From contig NZ_CP015849.1 in the NCBI RefSeq assembly GCF_001654495.1, positions 7,357,001 through 7,421,000 of the forward strand: a stretch of 64,000 nucleotides of DNA, written 5' to 3'. Source of the DNA: Streptomyces sp. SAT1 (GTDB taxonomy: Bacteria; Actinomycetota; Actinomycetes; Streptomycetales; Streptomycetaceae). The translations under genes and the position numbers were made by a program. The notes under the pieces are model-generated. The model did no database searches, was not told where the DNA came from, and worked only from the letters and a program-made list of their open reading frames with translations. This document shows, in pieces, positions 14,589-22,303 of this stretch (positions are counted from its first letter, which is position 1; every line of letters begins with the position of its first letter).

Positions 14589-16364
14589 ATGCGTTCCGCG
14601 CGAATATCCCGAACGGCTCTCGCCCTCGTCGCCGCCACCGCCCTGGCCGCGACCGCCGGTACGGCCGTGGCCGCACCGGCCGGACACACCCCCGCGACGG
14701 CGGCTCCCGCGGCCGGCCGGACGTCCGCCACCGTCGAGGCCGCACAGGCCGCCGCGTTCGCCCACGCCGCCGCCACCGGGGTCGGAGCACAGACGCGGCT
14801 CAGGGCCGTCGAGGTGATGGCCGATCAGGACGGCAAGCGGCACGTGCGGTTCGCCCAGCTCTACCGCGGTGTGCCGGTCGTCGGCGGCGACCTCGTCGTC
14901 CACCTCGGCGCCGACTCCTCCTACCTCGGCGTGACCCGCGCCGCGGGCAGAGCGGTCTCCCTGCCCTCCACCACCGCGGACCTCACCCCGCGCGAGGCCG
15001 AGAAGCACGCCGCGGCCCAGGTGCGCGGCGGGCAGGCCGCCGCGCCCCGGCTGGTGGTGGATCACACGGCGGGCACCAGCACCCTCGCGTACGAGGTCGA
15101 CGTCACGGCCGCGGACGGCTCGCCCGACGCCGCCCGGACCGTGCTCGTCGACGCGGCCACCGGCGCCGTGCTCCGCAGCACGCCCACCGTCGACGGGTTC
15201 CTGTCACCGCGGGTCGTGACGCGCCTCCACCAGCGCGGCGAGACCCCGCGCCCGAGGAGCACCGCGGGCAGCGCGCTCGTCCGCCCGTCCGGCAGGAGCT
15301 CCGGCTACCCCGCTCCCGCCGTCGGCAAGGGCCTGTCCCTCTTCTCCGGCACCGTCACCCTCGACACCACGCAGACGGCCGCCCGGACGTACCTGCTCAA
15401 GGACACCACCCGCGGCGACGCCGAGATCCGCGACGCCAGGCACGCCACCCGCGAGGACGCGAAGATCTTCACCGCCGCCTCCCCGCTGACCGACTCCGAC
15501 GACACCTGGGGCGACGGCACCACCAAGGACAACGCCACCGCCGCGGTGGACGCCTCGCACGGGCTCACCGCCACCTTCGACTTCTACAAGAAGACGTTCA
15601 GCCGCAACGGCATCCAGAACGACGGCGTCGGCCCCAAGGGCGTGGTCCACTGGGGCACCGCCTACGGCAACGCCGCCTGGTACGACACCTGCCACTGCAT
15701 GATCTACGGCGACGGGGACGGCCAGACCTTCACCAAGCCGCTGGTCCAGCTGGACGTCACCGGCCACGAACTCACCCACGGCGTCGTCGCGGCCACCGCC
15801 GGTCTCGAACCGACCCGGGTCGACTCGCGGGGCAACCAGTACGGTGAGCCGGGCGCCCTCAACGAGTCGCTCGCCGACATCTTCGGCAGCGCCACCGAGT
15901 TCAGCACGAACCCGAAGACCGGCAACTACCTGATGGGCGAGCAGCTCGGTCTGGACCAGGGCTTCCTGCGCCGCCTGGACAAGCCGTCCCTCGACCGGCT
16001 CGAAGGCACCGTCGACTACTGGGGCACCTCCACCGTGAACGCCGAGGTGCACGCCGGGTCCGGCGTCTCCTCCCACGCCTTCTACCTCCTCGCCGAGGGC
16101 AGCGGCCGCAAGACCGTCAACGGCGTCACCTACGACTCCGCCACCTACGACGGCTCCACCGTCCAGGGCATCGGCCGGGACAAGGCGCTGCGCGTCTTCT
16201 ACCAGGCCCTGACCCGGTACATGGTCTCCACCACCGACTTCCACGACGCCCGCACGGCGACGCTGAAGGCGGCGGGCGACCTCTACGGCACCACCAGCAC
16301 CGAGTACGCCGCGGTCGACAAGGCCTGGGCGGCGGTCAACGTGACCGCCGCCAACCAGCCCTGA
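14589..16364 (+). CDS. Secreted M4 (thermolysin/griselysin-like) metalloprotease
   Basis: This is a 591-residue preproenzyme. It has a signal peptide (about 1-30, ending TAVAA-APAG), an FTP/propeptide region to about 230, and then the M4 catalytic domain. HELTH begins near residue 393, the third zinc ligand lies in LNESLADIFGS, and VHAGSGVSSHAFYLLAEG carries the catalytic His region. The ATG at 14589 is preceded by GAGGA with a 6-nt gap. An in-frame upstream start at 14382 is less likely because it lacks a site and delays the signal peptide. The product is an extracellular neutral protease, maturing by removal of the propeptide. Confidence 0.93.
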   Translation: MRSARISRTALALVAATALAATAGTAVAAPAGHTPATAAPAAGRTSATVEAAQAAAFAHAAATGVGAQTRLRAVEVMADQDGKRHVRFAQLYRGVPVVGGDLVVHLGADSSYLGVTRAAGRAVSLPSTTADLTPREAEKHAAAQVRGGQAAAPRLVVDHTAGTSTLAYEVDVTAADGSPDAARTVLVDAATGAVLRSTPTVDGFLSPRVVTRLHQRGETPRPRSTAGSALVRPSGRSSGYPAPAVGKGLSLFSGTVTLDTTQTAARTYLLKDTTRGDAEIRDARHATREDAKIFTAASPLTDSDDTWGDGTTKDNATAAVDASHGLTATFDFYKKTFSRNGIQNDGVGPKGVVHWGTAYGNAAWYDTCHCMIYGDGDGQTFTKPLVQLDVTGHELTHGVVAATAGLEPTRVDSRGNQYGEPGALNESLADIFGSATEFSTNPKTGNYLMGEQLGLDQGFLRRLDKPSLDRLEGTVDYWGTSTVNAEVHAGSGVSSHAFYLLAEGSGRKTVNGVTYDSATYDGSTVQGIGRDKALRVFYQALTRYMVSTTDFHDARTATLKAAGDLYGTTSTEYAAVDKAWAAVNVTAANQP

Positions 16365-16380
16365 TCCGCCGCGACCAGAC

Positions 16381-16423
16381 GTCCGGCCCGCCCGGCTGCC
16401 ACGAGCCGGCGGGCGGGCCGGAC
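16381..16423 (+). terminator. Terminator hairpin after M4 protease
   Basis: GTCCGGCCCGCCCGGCT pairs with a near-complement ending GGGCGGGCCGGAC, with a small bulge, 16 nt after the protease stop. Confidence 0.6.
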
Positions 16424-16678
16424 CTCCACCCGCTCAGCGCGCCCGTGGTCGGCGCCGGTCCCGGGGCGGGTGCACCCGGGCGGACCGTCCGCACAGGACG
16501 GTCCGCCCGGCGTCGTGCGTCGTCGCCGCCGACGTGGGCGCGGCCGTACTCTGGCACTCCGTAACTCGGGCGGACTTCGGTGAGCCGAGCCGGGACCGTC
16601 CTGTCCGGGCCGGTCCGGCCCGTGGGCGGGCACGGATCCCCGGCGGGAGCGTCCGGGGGCGGGCCGGGGAGGAGAGCG

Positions 16679-17416
16679 ATGGCGGCGACGGCACAGCACC
16701 GGGGGGACACGGGCGGATCCCCGCTGCGGGTGCGGCACCTGCCCCCGCGGGTCCGGGCCGCCGTACTCACGCTGCACGGCGGCCAGGAGGAGAGCCGCGC
16801 GCGCCCCCGGCACTGGCACCCGGCCGCACTGCGCATGCGCCCCGTGCTCCGGTCCGCCGCATCCGCTGTCTCCCCCGAGGAAGTGCTCCTCGGCGAGGTG
16901 CGCTACCGGCACCGGGGCTGGAACGAGGGCGACCCGGCCCAGGACGCCCTGGCCGCGCTGGACGAGCTGACCGGGGCCTACGGCGCGGTGCCCGTCGTAC
17001 TGATCGGGCACTCCATGGGAGGTCGGGCCGCACTGACGGCGTCCCGCCATCCTCAGGTCAGAGGCGTCCTGGCGCTCGCTCCCTGGGTGGTCGAGGACGA
17101 GCCCGTCGACCAGCTGCGCGGCAGACGCCTCGTGGTCGTGCACGGCGACCGGGACCGGGTGACCAGCCCCGCCGCGTCCGTCGCCTACGTCCGGCGCGCC
17201 CGCGCCCGCGGCGTGTGCGCCGGCGCGGTGCTGGTGCGAGGGGGCGACCACGCCATGCTGCGCCGGGCCGGCTTCTGGCACCGGTCCGCGGCGGAGATCA
17301 CCGCGGACCTGCTCCGCGACGAGGACCTCGTCCCACCGGCCCGCGCGCCCGAGGACGGCAGGACGGCGGGACTGGCCGCGCGGAGCCTGACGAGCCCGGA
17401 CGCGGTCATCGTGTAG
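16679..17416 (+). CDS. Alpha/beta hydrolase
   Basis: This is a 245-residue alpha/beta-hydrolase fold protein. The oxyanion-hole region is VLTLHGGQEESRA. The nucleophile elbow is IGHSMGGRAAL (G-H-S-M-G), the acid lies in VVVHGDRDRVT and the catalytic His in RGGDHAML. No signal peptide is present. ATG 16679 follows GGGGAGGAGAG. The substrate cannot be assigned; similar short proteins are annotated as serine aminopeptidase-like or dienelactone hydrolase-like. Confidence 0.85.
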   Translation: MAATAQHRGDTGGSPLRVRHLPPRVRAAVLTLHGGQEESRARPRHWHPAALRMRPVLRSAASAVSPEEVLLGEVRYRHRGWNEGDPAQDALAALDELTGAYGAVPVVLIGHSMGGRAALTASRHPQVRGVLALAPWVVEDEPVDQLRGRRLVVVHGDRDRVTSPAASVAYVRRARARGVCAGAVLVRGGDHAMLRRAGFWHRSAAEITADLLRDEDLVPPARAPEDGRTAGLAARSLTSPDAVIV

Positions 17417-17429
17417 GCGGTGCGACCGG

Positions 17430-17469
17430 CCCCGGTCCCGGACGGGCGAAGAAGGATCCGGGACCGGGG
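17430..17469. terminator. Bidirectional terminator between convergent genes
   Basis: CCCCGGTCCCGG (17430-17441) pairs perfectly with CCGGGACCGGGG (17458-17469). It lies between the hydrolase stop and the NmrA-family gene stop. Confidence 0.7.
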
Positions 17470-17480
17470 GCGGCCATGCG

Positions 17481-18320
17481 TCAGCGGAACGCCGCCACAT
17501 TGCGCGCCGCCCAGTCGGCGAAGGGGCGCGGGGCGCGGCCGAGGACCCGCTGGACGTCCGGGCTGACACGCAGCTCGGCCGGGTTCGGCGAACCGAGGAT
17601 GTCCAGGGTGTCGTCGGCCAGCTCCGCCGGCATGCTCTGCGCCATGGCGGCCCTGGCCTCCGCGCGGGTGAGCTCCTGGAACCTCACCGGGGAGCCCAGC
17701 GCGTCGGCGAGGGCCCGCGCCTGCTGACGGGGAGTGATCACCTCCGGGCCGGTCAGCTCGTAGACGCCGCCGGTGTGGCGGTCGTCCAGCAGGCAGGCCG
17801 CCGCGACCGCCGCGATGTCCGCCGGGTCGACGACCGGCACCCCGACGTCACCGAAGGGCGCGGCGACGAGCTGCCGCGTGCGCACGGACTCGGCCCACCA
17901 CAGGGCGTTGGAGGCGAAGCCGCCCGGCCGCAGGATCGACCAGTCCGCGCCGGACTCGCGCAGCGTGTCCTCCAGCGCGCGCATCGCGATCCGCGTGGCG
18001 CCGAAGGGCCGGGTCACCACACCCAGTGTGGAGAGCAGGACGATCCGCCGGACCCCGCTGCCCGTGGCCTCCCGGAGGATGTCGGCGGGGCTGGCTCCGG
18101 CGGCGTGCAGATCGCCGGAGAGCAGCAGGAACAGCGCGTCGGCCCCCTCCAGCGCGGGCCTGAGGCCGGCCGGCTCGGACAGGTCGGCCACCATGTGCCG
18201 TACCCCGTCCGGCACCGGCGCCGGGCGCCGCGACACCGCCGTCACCCGCTGTCCCGCCTCGGCCAGCGCCCGCGTCAACGGCCGGCCGATGTTCCCGGTG
18301 GCCCCGGTCACCACGATCAT
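17481..18320 (-). CDS. NmrA-like/atypical SDR NAD(P)-binding protein
   Basis: This is a 279-residue Rossmann-fold protein starting MIVVTGATGNIGRPL (GxxGxxG dinucleotide motif). ADALFLLLSGD, ILRPGGFASNALWW and YELTGPEVITPRQQARAL are typical of the NmrA/YtfG quinone-oxidoreductase-like group of atypical SDRs. The catalytic Tyr-Lys of classical SDRs is not evident. It is divergent from an HxlR regulator, a common pairing in which the regulator responds to redox or electrophile stress and controls the enzyme. Confidence 0.88.
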   Translation of the reverse strand: MIVVTGATGNIGRPLTRALAEAGQRVTAVSRRPAPVPDGVRHMVADLSEPAGLRPALEGADALFLLLSGDLHAAGASPADILREATGSGVRRIVLLSTLGVVTRPFGATRIAMRALEDTLRESGADWSILRPGGFASNALWWAESVRTRQLVAAPFGDVGVPVVDPADIAAVAAACLLDDRHTGGVYELTGPEVITPRQQARALADALGSPVRFQELTRAEARAAMAQSMPAELADDTLDILGSPNPAELRVSPDVQRVLGRAPRPFADWAARNVAAFR

Positions 18321-18333
18321 GAGTAGCTCCTTG

Positions 18334-18387
18334 TCAGAGGTTGTTCGTCACAGGCTGTTCGCCAGAGGTTGTTCGTCAGAGGTTCTG
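18334..18387. repeat. 14-bp tandem repeats upstream of the NmrA-family gene
   Basis: Units TCAGAGGTTGTTCG (18334-18347), TCACAGGCTGTTCG (18348-18361), CCAGAGGTTGTTCG (18362-18375) and partial TCAGAGGTTCTG (18376-18387) lie head to tail in the leader of the leftward gene, starting 14 nt upstream of its ATG. Confidence 0.8.
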
Positions 18388-18417
18388 TGCGCTCGTCACG
18401 CTAGGAGCACGGGCTAA

Positions 18418-18446
18418 CTCCTGGTAAGGACGTACCTCCGGGTAAG
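18418..18446. promoter_or_regulatory. Direct repeat CTCCKGGTAAG, likely HxlR operator
   Basis: CTCCTGGTAAG (18418-18428) and CTCCGGGTAAG (18436-18446) are spaced 18 bp start to start and lie 8 bp before the HxlR gene, between the divergent genes. This fits autoregulation and control of the NmrA-family gene. Confidence 0.5.
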
Positions 18447-18454
18447 CTCATGGC

Positions 18455-18832
18455 ATGGCGGGAGGCGTGCAGGACAGGCAGGCCGGGGCGGGGGAGCGGT
18501 ATGACGTGTTTCACACGGACTGCCCCGCGCGTGACGTGGTCGACCATGTGACCAGCAGGTGGGGCGTCTGGGTGCTGATCTCCCTGCGGAACAACGACCT
18601 GCGGTTCTACGAGCTGCGCGAGAGCATCCGGGGCATCAGCGAGAAGATGCTCGCCCAGACGCTGCGCGCGCTGGTCCAGGACGACCTGGTCTGGCGGAAG
18701 GTCGAGCCGACGACACCGCCTCAGGTCACCTACGGGCTGACCGAGTTCGGCCGGGACGTCGGCGAGCCGCTGACGGATCTCTTCGACCGGATCACACGGC
18801 GGCTGCCGCCGCACGGCGCGCAGGACCGCTGA
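18455..18832 (+). CDS. HxlR family transcriptional regulator
   Basis: This is a 125-residue winged-helix protein. A conserved N-terminal Cys (HTDCPARDVVDHV) is followed by SRWGVWVLISLRNNDLRFYELRESIRGISEKMLAQTLRALVQDDLV and the wing VTYGLTEFGRDV. The single Cys matches the redox- or aldehyde-sensing Cys of this family. The divergent NmrA-like oxidoreductase gene is the likely target. The start ATG at 18455 is close to the repeat operator. Confidence 0.9.
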   Translation: MAGGVQDRQAGAGERYDVFHTDCPARDVVDHVTSRWGVWVLISLRNNDLRFYELRESIRGISEKMLAQTLRALVQDDLVWRKVEPTTPPQVTYGLTEFGRDVGEPLTDLFDRITRRLPPHGAQDR

Positions 18833-18945
18833 CCGCGACCGCCGCCGCGGAGCGGCACACGGCGCGTGCGTACGTGCCCCTGCCGGAGCCCCGGGAGCCG
18901 GGCGGGGCTGTGGCCCGCCGGGCGGCGTCGGCTATGGTGAAGCAC

Positions 18946-18969
18946 ATGTCTACGCCCCGAATCTCCTAG
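18946..18969 (+). CDS. Seven-residue upstream peptide (MSTPRIS), candidate attenuator
   Basis: ATG at 18946 runs for seven codons to TAG at 18967 (a longer version starts at 18934, MVKH added), 58 nt before the ABC-F start. Antibiotic-resistance ABC-F genes are commonly induced by ribosome stalling on such short leader peptides. A weak CGCT/AGCG stem (19006-19020) follows and overlaps the ABC-F ribosome-binding region. Confidence 0.5.
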   Translation: MSTPRIS

Positions 18970-19027
18970 CCGAGGACCCGCTTCCACGCCAGAAGTGTGT
19001 CCTTTCGCTTTTTCGGAGCGTCATCCC

Positions 19028-20632
19028 GTGATCACTGTTCGCGATGCCGAGTTGCGTGCGGGCGCCCGCCTGCTGCTCTCGGGTATTTCTTTCACTGTCT
19101 CCCCCGGTGACCGTATCGGCCTGGTCGGCCGCAACGGAGCGGGGAAGACCACCTTGATGACCGCCCTGGCCGGACGGGCCGAGCCCGCCGCCGGGACGAT
19201 CACCCGCACCGGCGCGGTCGCCCACCTCGCGCAGGACTCCCGCGCCGCCGACCCGGCGGTCACGACCATGGACCGGATCCTGTCCGCTCGCGGCCTGGAC
19301 GCGGCACTGCGCCGCCTGCGCGCGGCCGAGACCGCGATGGCCGGCGCCGTCTCGTCCGGCGACCTTGAGCGGGCGATGCGAGCCTACGCCGCGGCCGAGG
19401 CCGCCTTCCAGGCCGGCGGCGGGTACGCGGCCGAGGCCGAGGCCGCCCGTGTGGCGGCCGGGCTCGGCCTGCCCGAGCGGGTGCTGCCCGAGCCGGTCGG
19501 CGACCTCTCGGGCGGCCAGCGGCGCCGGGTCGAGCTGGCACGGATCCTGTTCGCCGGCCACGACGGCGTGCTGCTGCTGGACGAGCCGACCAATCACCTG
19601 GACGCCGATTCCACCGGCTGGCTGCGCGCGTTCCTGCGCGAGTACCCGGGCGGTCTCGTGGTGATCAGCCATGACACCGCTCTGCTCGCCGGTGTGGTCA
19701 ACCGGGTCTTCCACCTGGACGCCACCCGGGCGACCATCGACATCCACAACACCGGCTGGACCGCCCATCTGACGCAGCGTGCGGCGGACCGGCGACGGCG
19801 GGAGCGGGAGCGGGCGAACGCCGAGCGCAAGGCCGCGGCCCTGCACACGCAGGCGGAGCGGATGAAGGCCCGCTCGGCCACCGCCGCCATGGCCCGCAGC
19901 ATGGCCCGGCGCGCGGACCGCATGCTGGCGGATCTGGAACCGGCCCGCCGCACGGAGAAGACCGCCAGGATCCGGCTGCCCGAGCCGCTGCCGTGCGGCC
20001 GGATGCCGCTGGGCGCGGTCAGACTGACCAAGTCCTACGGCGGCCGCCGGGTCCTCGACGGCGTGGACCTGGCCGTGGACCGGGGCAACCGCCTGGTCGT
20101 CCTCGGCCTCAACGGCGCGGGCAAGACCACCCTGCTGCGCATCCTCGCCGGCGCCGAGCGGCCCGACACCGGCCGCGTGGTGCACGGACACGGGCTGCGG
20201 CTGGGCTACTTCGCCCAGGAGCACGACACCCTCGATCCCGGGCGCACGGTCCTGCAGAACCTGTCGGACGCCGCGCCGCACCTGACGGAGGGCGAGGCGC
20301 GGCGGGTCCTGGGCGCGTTCCTGTTCGGCGGGGACGACGCGGACAAGAGCGCCGGGGTCCTGTCCGGCGGGGAGAAGACCCGCCTGGCGCTGGCCGGGCT
20401 GGTCCACTCCGGTGCCAACGTGCTGCTGCTGGACGAGCCGACCAACAACCTCGACCCCGCCTCCCGTACCGAGGTCCTGGCGGCCGTCGGCTCCTACCCG
20501 GGCGCGATCGTGATGGTCACCCACGACGAGGGCGCCATCGACGCCCTGCGCCCCGGCCGCGTCCTGCTCCTGCCGGACGCGGACGAGGACCTGTGGAGCG
20601 AGGACCACCGCGCCCTGGTCGCCCTCGCCTGA
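19028..20632 (+). CDS. ABC-F family ATP-binding protein (ribosome protection type)
   Basis: This is a 534-residue soluble protein with two ABC domains and no membrane segments. Domain 1 has Walker A GRNGAGKTT, signature LSGGQRRR and Walker B VLLLDEPTNHLD. A charged, Arg-rich linker at about 245-320 (RRRRERERANAERKAAAL) follows. Domain 2 has GLNGAGKTT, LSGGEKTR and VLLLDEPTNNLD. These are the ABC-F hallmarks. Such proteins act on the ribosomal E-site and many give resistance to lincosamides, macrolides or pleuromutilins. GTG at 19028 follows CGGAG. The upstream mini-peptide suggests drug-responsive attenuation. The exact drug cannot be told. Confidence 0.88.
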   Translation: MITVRDAELRAGARLLLSGISFTVSPGDRIGLVGRNGAGKTTLMTALAGRAEPAAGTITRTGAVAHLAQDSRAADPAVTTMDRILSARGLDAALRRLRAAETAMAGAVSSGDLERAMRAYAAAEAAFQAGGGYAAEAEAARVAAGLGLPERVLPEPVGDLSGGQRRRVELARILFAGHDGVLLLDEPTNHLDADSTGWLRAFLREYPGGLVVISHDTALLAGVVNRVFHLDATRATIDIHNTGWTAHLTQRAADRRRRERERANAERKAAALHTQAERMKARSATAAMARSMARRADRMLADLEPARRTEKTARIRLPEPLPCGRMPLGAVRLTKSYGGRRVLDGVDLAVDRGNRLVVLGLNGAGKTTLLRILAGAERPDTGRVVHGHGLRLGYFAQEHDTLDPGRTVLQNLSDAAPHLTEGEARRVLGAFLFGGDDADKSAGVLSGGEKTRLALAGLVHSGANVLLLDEPTNNLDPASRTEVLAAVGSYPGAIVMVTHDEGAIDALRPGRVLLLPDADEDLWSEDHRALVALA

Positions 20633-20666
20633 CCCGCCCCGCCCGCCCCGCCCGCCCTCGTCCGCA

Positions 20667-20704
20667 CCCGTCCGCCGGGGCCGCCTCCGGGTCCGGCGGA
20701 CGGG
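20667..20704 (+). terminator. Terminator hairpin after ABC-F gene
   Basis: CCCGTCCGCCGG (20667-20678) pairs perfectly with CCGGCGGACGGG (20693-20704). It separates the ABC-F gene from the flavoprotein promoter that follows. Confidence 0.6.
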
Positions 20705-20720
20705 CGGCGGTGCCGCAATC

Positions 20721-20758
20721 TCAGAGTCCTCTGATCCGTGCCCGCTAGCGTCCGCCCC
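20721..20758 (+). promoter_or_regulatory. Palindrome plus -10 promoter of flavoprotein gene 1, leaderless
   Basis: TCAGAGTCCTCTGA (20721-20734) is followed after 11 nt by TAGCGT (20746-20751) and 7 nt later by the ATG at 20759. The same arrangement precedes the two divergent genes near 29.1 kb. The palindrome would cover the -35 region, and transcription should start at or just before the ATG. Confidence 0.75.
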
Positions 20759-22303
20759 ATGGTGCGCGACTACCTCATCATCGGGGCCGGACCGGCCGGA
20801 CTCCAGCTCGCCGCTCTGCTGGAACGCGAGGGACGCGACTACGCCGTCCTGGAGCGGGGGAGCGGGCCCGGGACGTTCTTCACCCGCTTCCCCCGGCATC
20901 GGCAGCTCATATCGATCAACAAGGTCAACACCGGTTACACCGACCCGGAACGCGACCTGCGCATGGACTGGAACTCGCTGCTCACCGACGATCCCGCACT
21001 GCGGTTCACCCGGTACAGCGAGCGCTACTTCCCGGCCGCCGACGACATGGTGCGCTATCTGGGCGACTTCGCCCGGCGCACCGGCGCCCGCGTCGAGTAC
21101 GGCGTCCGGGCCGCCTCCGTCTCCCGCGACGACGACGGCTTCACCGTACGCGACGACACCGGCCGGACCTGGCGGGCCCGGCGACTCGTCGTCGCCACCG
21201 GCCTGTCCCTGCCCCACATCCCGGACATCCCCGGGATCGAGGAAGCCGAACGCTACGCCGACTTCGACACCGACCCGGCCTCCTTCACCGGCCGGCGGGT
21301 GCTCGTCCTCGGCAAGGGCAACTCCGCGTTCGAGACCGCCGACTCCCTCATGGAGAAGGCCGCCGTCATCCACGTCGCCGGACCGCACTCGCTGAAACTG
21401 GCCTGGCAGACCCACTTCGTGGGCCATCTGCGCGCGGTGAACAACAACTTCCTCGACAGCTACCAGCTCAAGTCGCAGAACGCCGTCCTGGACGGCACCG
21501 TCGAGCGGATCGAACGGCGGGCGGACGGCGGCTACCGGGTGGAGTTCCGCTACGCCCGGACCACCGAGCGGCTCCGCGAACTCCACTACGACCGCGTCGT
21601 GGTCTGCACCGGATTCCGCTTCGACGCCTCGCCGTTCGAGGCCGACTGCCGGCCGGCCCTCGCCGTCGACGGCCGCTTCCCCGCCCAGACCTCCGCCTAC
21701 GAGTCGGTCGACGTGCCCGGCCTGTACTTCGCCGGCACGCTCACGCAGCAGCGCGACTTCAAACGCTCCACGAACGGCTTCATCCACGGATTCCGCTACG
21801 GCGTGCGCGCCCTGCACCGCATCCTCGGCGCCCGCCACCACGCGACACCCTGGCCGGCCCGCACCCTGCCCACAGCCCCGGAGGCCGTCGCCGACGCCCT
21901 CGTGGAGCGCGTCAACCGCTCCTCCGGCCTGTGGCAGCAGTTCGGCTTCCTCGGCGACGTGGTCACCGTCCACGACGACCACGCCCTCCACCAGGAGGAG
22001 GTCCCCCTCGACTACGTCAGCGACGGCGGACTCGGCCCCGCCCCGCACCGGTTCGTCGTCGACCTGGAGTACGGGCCCGACCACGACCACGTCGACCCCT
22101 TCGACGTCACCGTGCCCCGCGTCAGCGAGAACGACCCCGAACACGCGAGGGACGCCACCTACCTCCACCCCGTGGTGCGCCACTACCGCGACGGCGAACT
22201 CGCAGGGGCCCACCACCTGGCGGAGAACCTGGAGAACGACTGGGACATCCCGGCCGTCCACCGGCAGCCGCTCGCCGCGTTCGTGAAGTCCTGCCTTGGC
22301 TGA
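20759..22303 (+). CDS. FAD-dependent NAD(P)H oxidoreductase/monooxygenase, paralog 1
   Basis: This is a 514-residue class B-like flavoprotein. FAD motif GAGPAGLQLAA is at the N-terminus, FFTRFPRHRQLIS and MDWNSLL follow, and the NAD(P)H motif is GKGNSAFETADS. ATG at 20759 is chosen over a GTG at 20738 because the promoter places transcription start at the ATG. The protein is paralogous over its whole length to the one at 27538-29112 (shared FPRHR-LIS, YFPAADDMVRYL, VNNNFLDSYQLKSQN, NRSS-LWQQFG, HHL-ENLEN). The adenylate-forming gene overlaps its end, forming a two-gene operon. The likely role is hydroxylation or N/O-oxygenation of an aromatic intermediate; this is inferred. Confidence 0.85.
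   Translation: MVRDYLIIGAGPAGLQLAALLEREGRDYAVLERGSGPGTFFTRFPRHRQLISINKVNTGYTDPERDLRMDWNSLLTDDPALRFTRYSERYFPAADDMVRYLGDFARRTGARVEYGVRAASVSRDDDGFTVRDDTGRTWRARRLVVATGLSLPHIPDIPGIEEAERYADFDTDPASFTGRRVLVLGKGNSAFETADSLMEKAAVIHVAGPHSLKLAWQTHFVGHLRAVNNNFLDSYQLKSQNAVLDGTVERIERRADGGYRVEFRYARTTERLRELHYDRVVVCTGFRFDASPFEADCRPALAVDGRFPAQTSAYESVDVPGLYFAGTLTQQRDFKRSTNGFIHGFRYGVRALHRILGARHHATPWPARTLPTAPEAVADALVERVNRSSGLWQQFGFLGDVVTVHDDHALHQEEVPLDYVSDGGLGPAPHRFVVDLEYGPDHDHVDPFDVTVPRVSENDPEHARDATYLHPVVRHYRDGELAGAHHLAENLENDWDIPAVHRQPLAAFVKSCLG

Noticed and set aside
20738..20758. GTG at 20738 as start of flavoprotein 1
   Set aside because: It lies upstream of the -10 box inside the promoter; the paralog starts at the position equal to ATG 20759.
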